From positions 1-7,520 of the forward strand of contig CANCKV010000143.1 in NCBI GenBank assembly GCA_947378615.1: a DNA stretch of 7,520 bases, given 5' to 3'. The position numbers and the translations under genes were made by a program. The stretch is from Chitinophagaceae bacterium. Its GTDB lineage: Bacteria; Bacteroidota; Bacteroidia; Chitinophagales; Chitinophagaceae. Position 1 is the stretch's first letter. The number at the start of each line of letters is the position of its first letter. Below the pieces are notes generated by a model. It did not search any database and was not told where the DNA came from. It saw only the letters and a list, made by a program, of their open reading frames with translations. Below are positions 5,446-7,520 of the stretch, piece by piece.

Positions 5446-5464
5446 CTAAGTTAACAATACTTAG
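5446..5464. repeat. Small inverted repeat
   Basis: CTAAGT (5446-5451) and ACTTAG (5459-5464) flank a 7-base spacer. It is the first of three small inverted repeats between array C and the gene at 5580; a 6-bp arm alone would not be notable. Confidence 0.35.
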
Positions 5465-5480
5465 TACACATTAAAAGAAA

Positions 5481-5506
5481 AGAATAATCATTTAAATAAT
5501 TATTCT
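5481..5506. promoter_or_regulatory. 26-bp near-perfect palindrome
   Basis: AGAATAAT at 5481-5488 and ATTATTCT at 5499-5506 flank the palindromic core ATTTAAAT (5490-5497), with one mismatched pair (5489 C, 5498 A). The whole 26 bases are symmetric except for that pair, a shape typical of a dimeric operator. GTTTTC follows, so an AT-rich terminator hairpin is the alternative. It ends 73 bases before the ATG at 5580. Confidence 0.45.
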
Positions 5507-5532
5507 GTTTTCAATAGCGATCTATAATGTTT

Positions 5533-5553
5533 TTTAGTTCATTTAAAACTAAA
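5533..5553. repeat. Small inverted repeat close to the start of the second paralogue
   Basis: TTTAGTT (5533-5539) pairs with AACTAAA (5547-5553) across a 7-base loop, 26 bases before the ATG at 5580. It could be a leader hairpin or chance in AT-rich sequence. Confidence 0.3.
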
Positions 5554-5579
5554 CTCAAATCACAAATAATTAATTAATT

Positions 5580-6425
5580 ATGTATCATTTTAATCATTAT
5601 TATAAAAAACTCGATACTAGTAGTGAATTTTCCATAAAGAAATCGATGTTTGAAAAGGTGAATATATTTGAAGATATTATGTCAATATGCAATGCTATTG
5701 ACATGACTATTCCTGAGTTTGATATTACTATTCAGTATGGAGAATCGGAGAGCTTGTACAGGGAAAATGAAGACATTAAACAAGCAAAAATAATTATAGA
5801 CATAAAGGGTTTGCCATCATTTTGTATAGATTTTTTTGCAGATAGTGACCGAACCTATTACGTCGCTTTGAGGAAAATAAAGTTTACTCATTTGTTTATG
5901 TCAGCAATTTACTTTAAATGTCACGGCAGCACAGGTTTGAAAAAGTTAATTGAGCATTATCTAGGATGGGGGGAGTTGTTTGTGAGTCTATTTTGGAAAA
6001 GGCCGTTAGATTTTAGATATGAAGATATAGAGCAAATAAAAATATTCAATCCTCAATATACCATTAAGCAGTACCACAGGATGATGCACAATTTGGTGTG
6101 TGATGAATTCAGCTTCTTTGAATTTAATAATGCTAATTCATTTCATTGTGTTCCTATGATTGGGATGAGCAAGGGAGGGAAAAACGAGTTTATTGTCATT
6201 TCTACTAATATGAAAAACTATATTAAAGGATCTTATGATTTTACAAAGAACGTTTTTTTTTACGTTTTCAAAACAATTCATGAAGGTACTTATAAAGAGA
6301 AAACAAGCGTATTTTGTTGCAATGGAGTTGTAGGATTGACAGATTTTTTGAATGAATACCCAAAATGTGAAAATATCGGGGATACCTATAGGTATGCAAA
6401 AACATATCCTTTCAAGACAACATAA
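5580..6425 (+). CDS. Unrecognised protein, second copy of the tandem paralogue pair
   Basis: A 281-residue diverged paralogue of the product at 4392-5240. It keeps MYHFNHYY (1-8), IPEFDI (44-49), F-x-ADSDRTYYVALR (86-98), FKCHG (112-116), EH-x-LGW (125-130), PMIGM (192-196), FCCNG (245-249) and the C-terminal block GLTDFLNEYPKCENIGDTYR (252-271). The conserved cysteines correspond to C114, C246, C247 and C263. The middle (about 55-80, 160-190 and 205-240) has drifted most. The first 25 bases of the two genes differ at only two positions, far more alike than the rest. No signal peptide, membrane segment or catalytic motif is visible, and the function is unknown. It starts after an A/T run without a Shine-Dalgarno. 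No exact -7 box is seen upstream; three small inverted repeats and array C fill the gap. Confidence 0.9.
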   Translation: MYHFNHYYKKLDTSSEFSIKKSMFEKVNIFEDIMSICNAIDMTIPEFDITIQYGESESLYRENEDIKQAKIIIDIKGLPSFCIDFFADSDRTYYVALRKIKFTHLFMSAIYFKCHGSTGLKKLIEHYLGWGELFVSLFWKRPLDFRYEDIEQIKIFNPQYTIKQYHRMMHNLVCDEFSFFEFNNANSFHCVPMIGMSKGGKNEFIVISTNMKNYIKGSYDFTKNVFFYVFKTIHEGTYKEKTSVFCCNGVVGLTDFLNEYPKCENIGDTYRYAKTYPFKTT

Positions 6426-6593
6426 CTTTTATGACATTAAATTAGCTTCGTTATTGTAGAACGTATATTGTATGGTAAAGGATTGTCTGAATTTGTTTTT
6501 ATAAATCGATATTATCATTGCTTTTATGAGTACTTGCCAAATAAAATACTTGGATATTATCCTTGAAATAAATTTTCAAAGACATGTATAACA

Positions 6594-6627
6594 TTTGCAG
6601 CAGAAACAAAAAACGTAATTGCTTTTG
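6594..6627 (+). promoter_or_regulatory. Candidate promoter for the DUF1810 gene
   Basis: TTTG at 6594-6597 (-33 box) is followed after 22 bases by TGCTTTTG at 6620-6627, one base off the Bacteroides -7 consensus TAnnTTTG. It lies 41 bases before the ATG at 6669. The rest of the 243-base gap (6426-6668) shows only a weak inverted repeat (TTGAAA 6563-6568, TTTCAA 6574-6579). Confidence 0.4.
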
Positions 6628-6668
6628 AAATAAAAATTAGCATTTTAGACAATTAAAAAAATAGGGTT

Positions 6669-7094
6669 ATGGAAGATATATTTAATTTAGAAAGGTTTAT
6701 AGAGGCTCAAGAACAAAGTTATCAAAATGCCTTAGAAGAAATAAGAGACGGTCGTAAGGAAAGTCATTGGATGTGGTATATATTTCCTCAAATTAAAGGC
6801 TTAGGAAATAGAGAGTTTAGTATTTTTTATGGGTTAGCAAGTTTGGAAGAAGCAGAGGCATACCTACTTCATCCAATTCTTGGAAAAAGACTCGTTGAAA
6901 TATGTGCCGTACTTTTAAAATCAGATGAGACTGATGCCTATACTATTTTTGGTTTCCCTGATTATCTAAAACTGCAATCATGCCTTACCCTTTTTTCACA
7001 GATTGAAAATTCTAACGAGATTATTGATCAATTATTGTCTAAATATTTCAACAGTGAATATGACGAAAAGACTTTAGGTATCATACATACATAA
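6669..7094 (+). CDS. DUF1810 family protein
   Basis: A complete 141-residue member of the DUF1810 family (Pfam PF08837), small soluble mostly helical bacterial proteins of unknown biochemical role, sometimes mislabelled calpastatin. The diagnostic order is intact: LERFIEAQE near the N-terminus (8-15); Y-x2-ALEEIRDGRKESHWMWYIFPQIKGLG at 18-46, with the family's hallmark SHWMW-x-IFPQ; EAEAYLLHPILGKRL (61-75); FGFPDYLKLQSCLTLF (94-109); and the C-terminal helix with T-x-G (DEKTLG, 132-137). The length equals the usual family length, so neither end is broken. One variation is GLGNREFSIFYGLAS, where many members have a small residue after GLG and an Ala-Ile near the Tyr. The start at 6669 fits the family. 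The gene has its own promoter-like region and is followed by a hairpin over its stop codon. Confidence 0.96.
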   Translation: MEDIFNLERFIEAQEQSYQNALEEIRDGRKESHWMWYIFPQIKGLGNREFSIFYGLASLEEAEAYLLHPILGKRLVEICAVLLKSDETDAYTIFGFPDYLKLQSCLTLFSQIENSNEIIDQLLSKYFNSEYDEKTLGIIHT

Positions 7095-7110
7095 ATGTAC
7101 TTTTATGTAT
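7087..7110 (+). terminator. AT-rich hairpin over the DUF1810 stop codon
   Basis: ATACATAAA (7087-7095) and TTTATGTAT (7102-7110) form a perfect 9-bp stem with loop TGTACT. The TAA stop at 7092-7094 lies in the left arm. No T-run follows immediately and the stem has only one G-C pair per arm, so a 3' end stabiliser or chance is as likely as a terminator. Confidence 0.3.
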
Positions 7111-7144
7111 TTCATATAAATTATTGGATTTAGTTTAAATTTTT

Positions 7145-7237
7145 AAAAAGGGAGGGGGAACCTACTATTTAGGTCGTCGCGCAATTTTCATTTATGCCAA
7201 CAATGGGCAATTAACACTTTACGCCCCCTCTTCTTTT
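7145..7237 (+). terminator. G-rich/C-rich structured element, terminator-like
   Basis: GGGAGGGGG (7150-7158) pairs with CCCCCTCTT (7224-7232) in a 9-pair stem with two G-U wobbles. After one mismatch, AAAA (7145-7148) pairs with TTTT (7234-7237). The 65-base interior holds two further small hairpins: ACCTA 7160-7164 with TAGGT 7170-7174, and TGCC 7195-7198 with GGCA 7206-7209. T-rich sequence (CTTTTTATTTTTCC) follows the stem, so it could terminate the DUF1810 transcript. The long branched interior is unusual for a terminator, so a structured RNA or cis-regulator for the gene at 7347 is a fair alternative. It is locally much richer in G and C than its surroundings. Confidence 0.45.
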
Positions 7238-7346
7238 TATTTTTCCTGACAGTAATAATGTGTAGCATAACGATACTCAATTAATTTTCTAACACCAATT
7301 ATTTATTCCTATCCTGACCTAATTAGTAAAATTTAAACTGTAAATT

Positions 7347-7520
7347 ATGCATATATCACTCGATGAGATTAAAGCGGTTTATCATGAAATGATTTCGAAG
7401 AAGCAACGGCTAGTTAAAGTTCCTATTGCTTATAAAGAACATGCAGACTATTTTAAGGATGCTACTAATAATTCGATCTTACCTGTCGGAAGTGATGGTA
7501 TTAAGACTTGTCATGTGGAT
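7347..7520 (+). CDS. Unrecognised protein, 5' part (runs off window end)
   Basis: An ATG at 7347 opens a frame that stays open to the last base, giving 58 residues beginning MHISLDEIKAVYHEMISKKQ and ending GSDGIKTCHVD. The start is a predicted amphipathic helix; the remainder is mixed. No signal peptide or known domain is visible in this fragment, and the product cannot be named. The leader ends in TAAATT before the ATG, with no Shine-Dalgarno, as for most genes here. The gap of 252 bases from the DUF1810 gene, with a terminator-like element inside it, suggests a separate transcript. Confidence 0.75.
   Translation, partial: MHISLDEIKAVYHEMISKKQRLVKVPIAYKEHADYFKDATNNSILPVGSDGIKTCHVD

Overview
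The window is AT-rich and every supported gene lies on the plus strand. It looks like a member of the Bacteroidota, probably Bacteroidales. The grounds are: ATG starts that mostly lack a Shine-Dalgarno sequence and sit behind A/T-rich leaders; several upstream matches to the Bacteroides-type -7 box TAnnTTTG; and 7-bp AT-rich tandem repeats between genes. This is an inference from style, because no rRNA, tRNA or housekeeping gene is present to fix the taxon.

Layout: (1) 2-703, the 3' part of a gene for a tail-anchored protein with a very long charged helix; (2) 704-1126, an AT-rich gap with a possible 30-residue ORF and a perfect hairpin just before the next gene; (3) 1127-1867, a multi-zinc-ribbon protein; (4) 1868-2143, a promoter-like box and a nested stem structure that could form the leader of the next gene; (5) 2144-2686, an unrecognised 180-residue protein whose stop codon is the first unit of a heptad repeat array; (6) 3055-4251, an AAA-family ATPase whose stop codon also opens a heptad array; (7) 4392-5240 and 5580-6425, two diverged copies of one unrecognised protein family, separated by a third heptad array and a cluster of small hairpins; (8) 6669-7094, a complete DUF1810 protein; (9) 7150-7237, a G-rich/C-rich structured element; (10) 7347 to the end, the 5' part of an unrecognised gene.

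About 27% of the window (roughly 2,040 of 7,520 bases) lies outside the main genes, and no two of these genes overlap or are closely coupled. Together with promoter-like boxes before some genes, this suggests mostly separate transcription units rather than one operon. The content (orphan ATPase, zinc-ribbon adaptor-like protein, tandem paralogues of unknown family, DUF1810) resembles an accessory region. No integrase, transposase, CRISPR array or recognised defence system is visible. The least explained signals are the heptad arrays registered on stop codons, the nested leader structure before the 2144 gene, and the tandem paralogue family.
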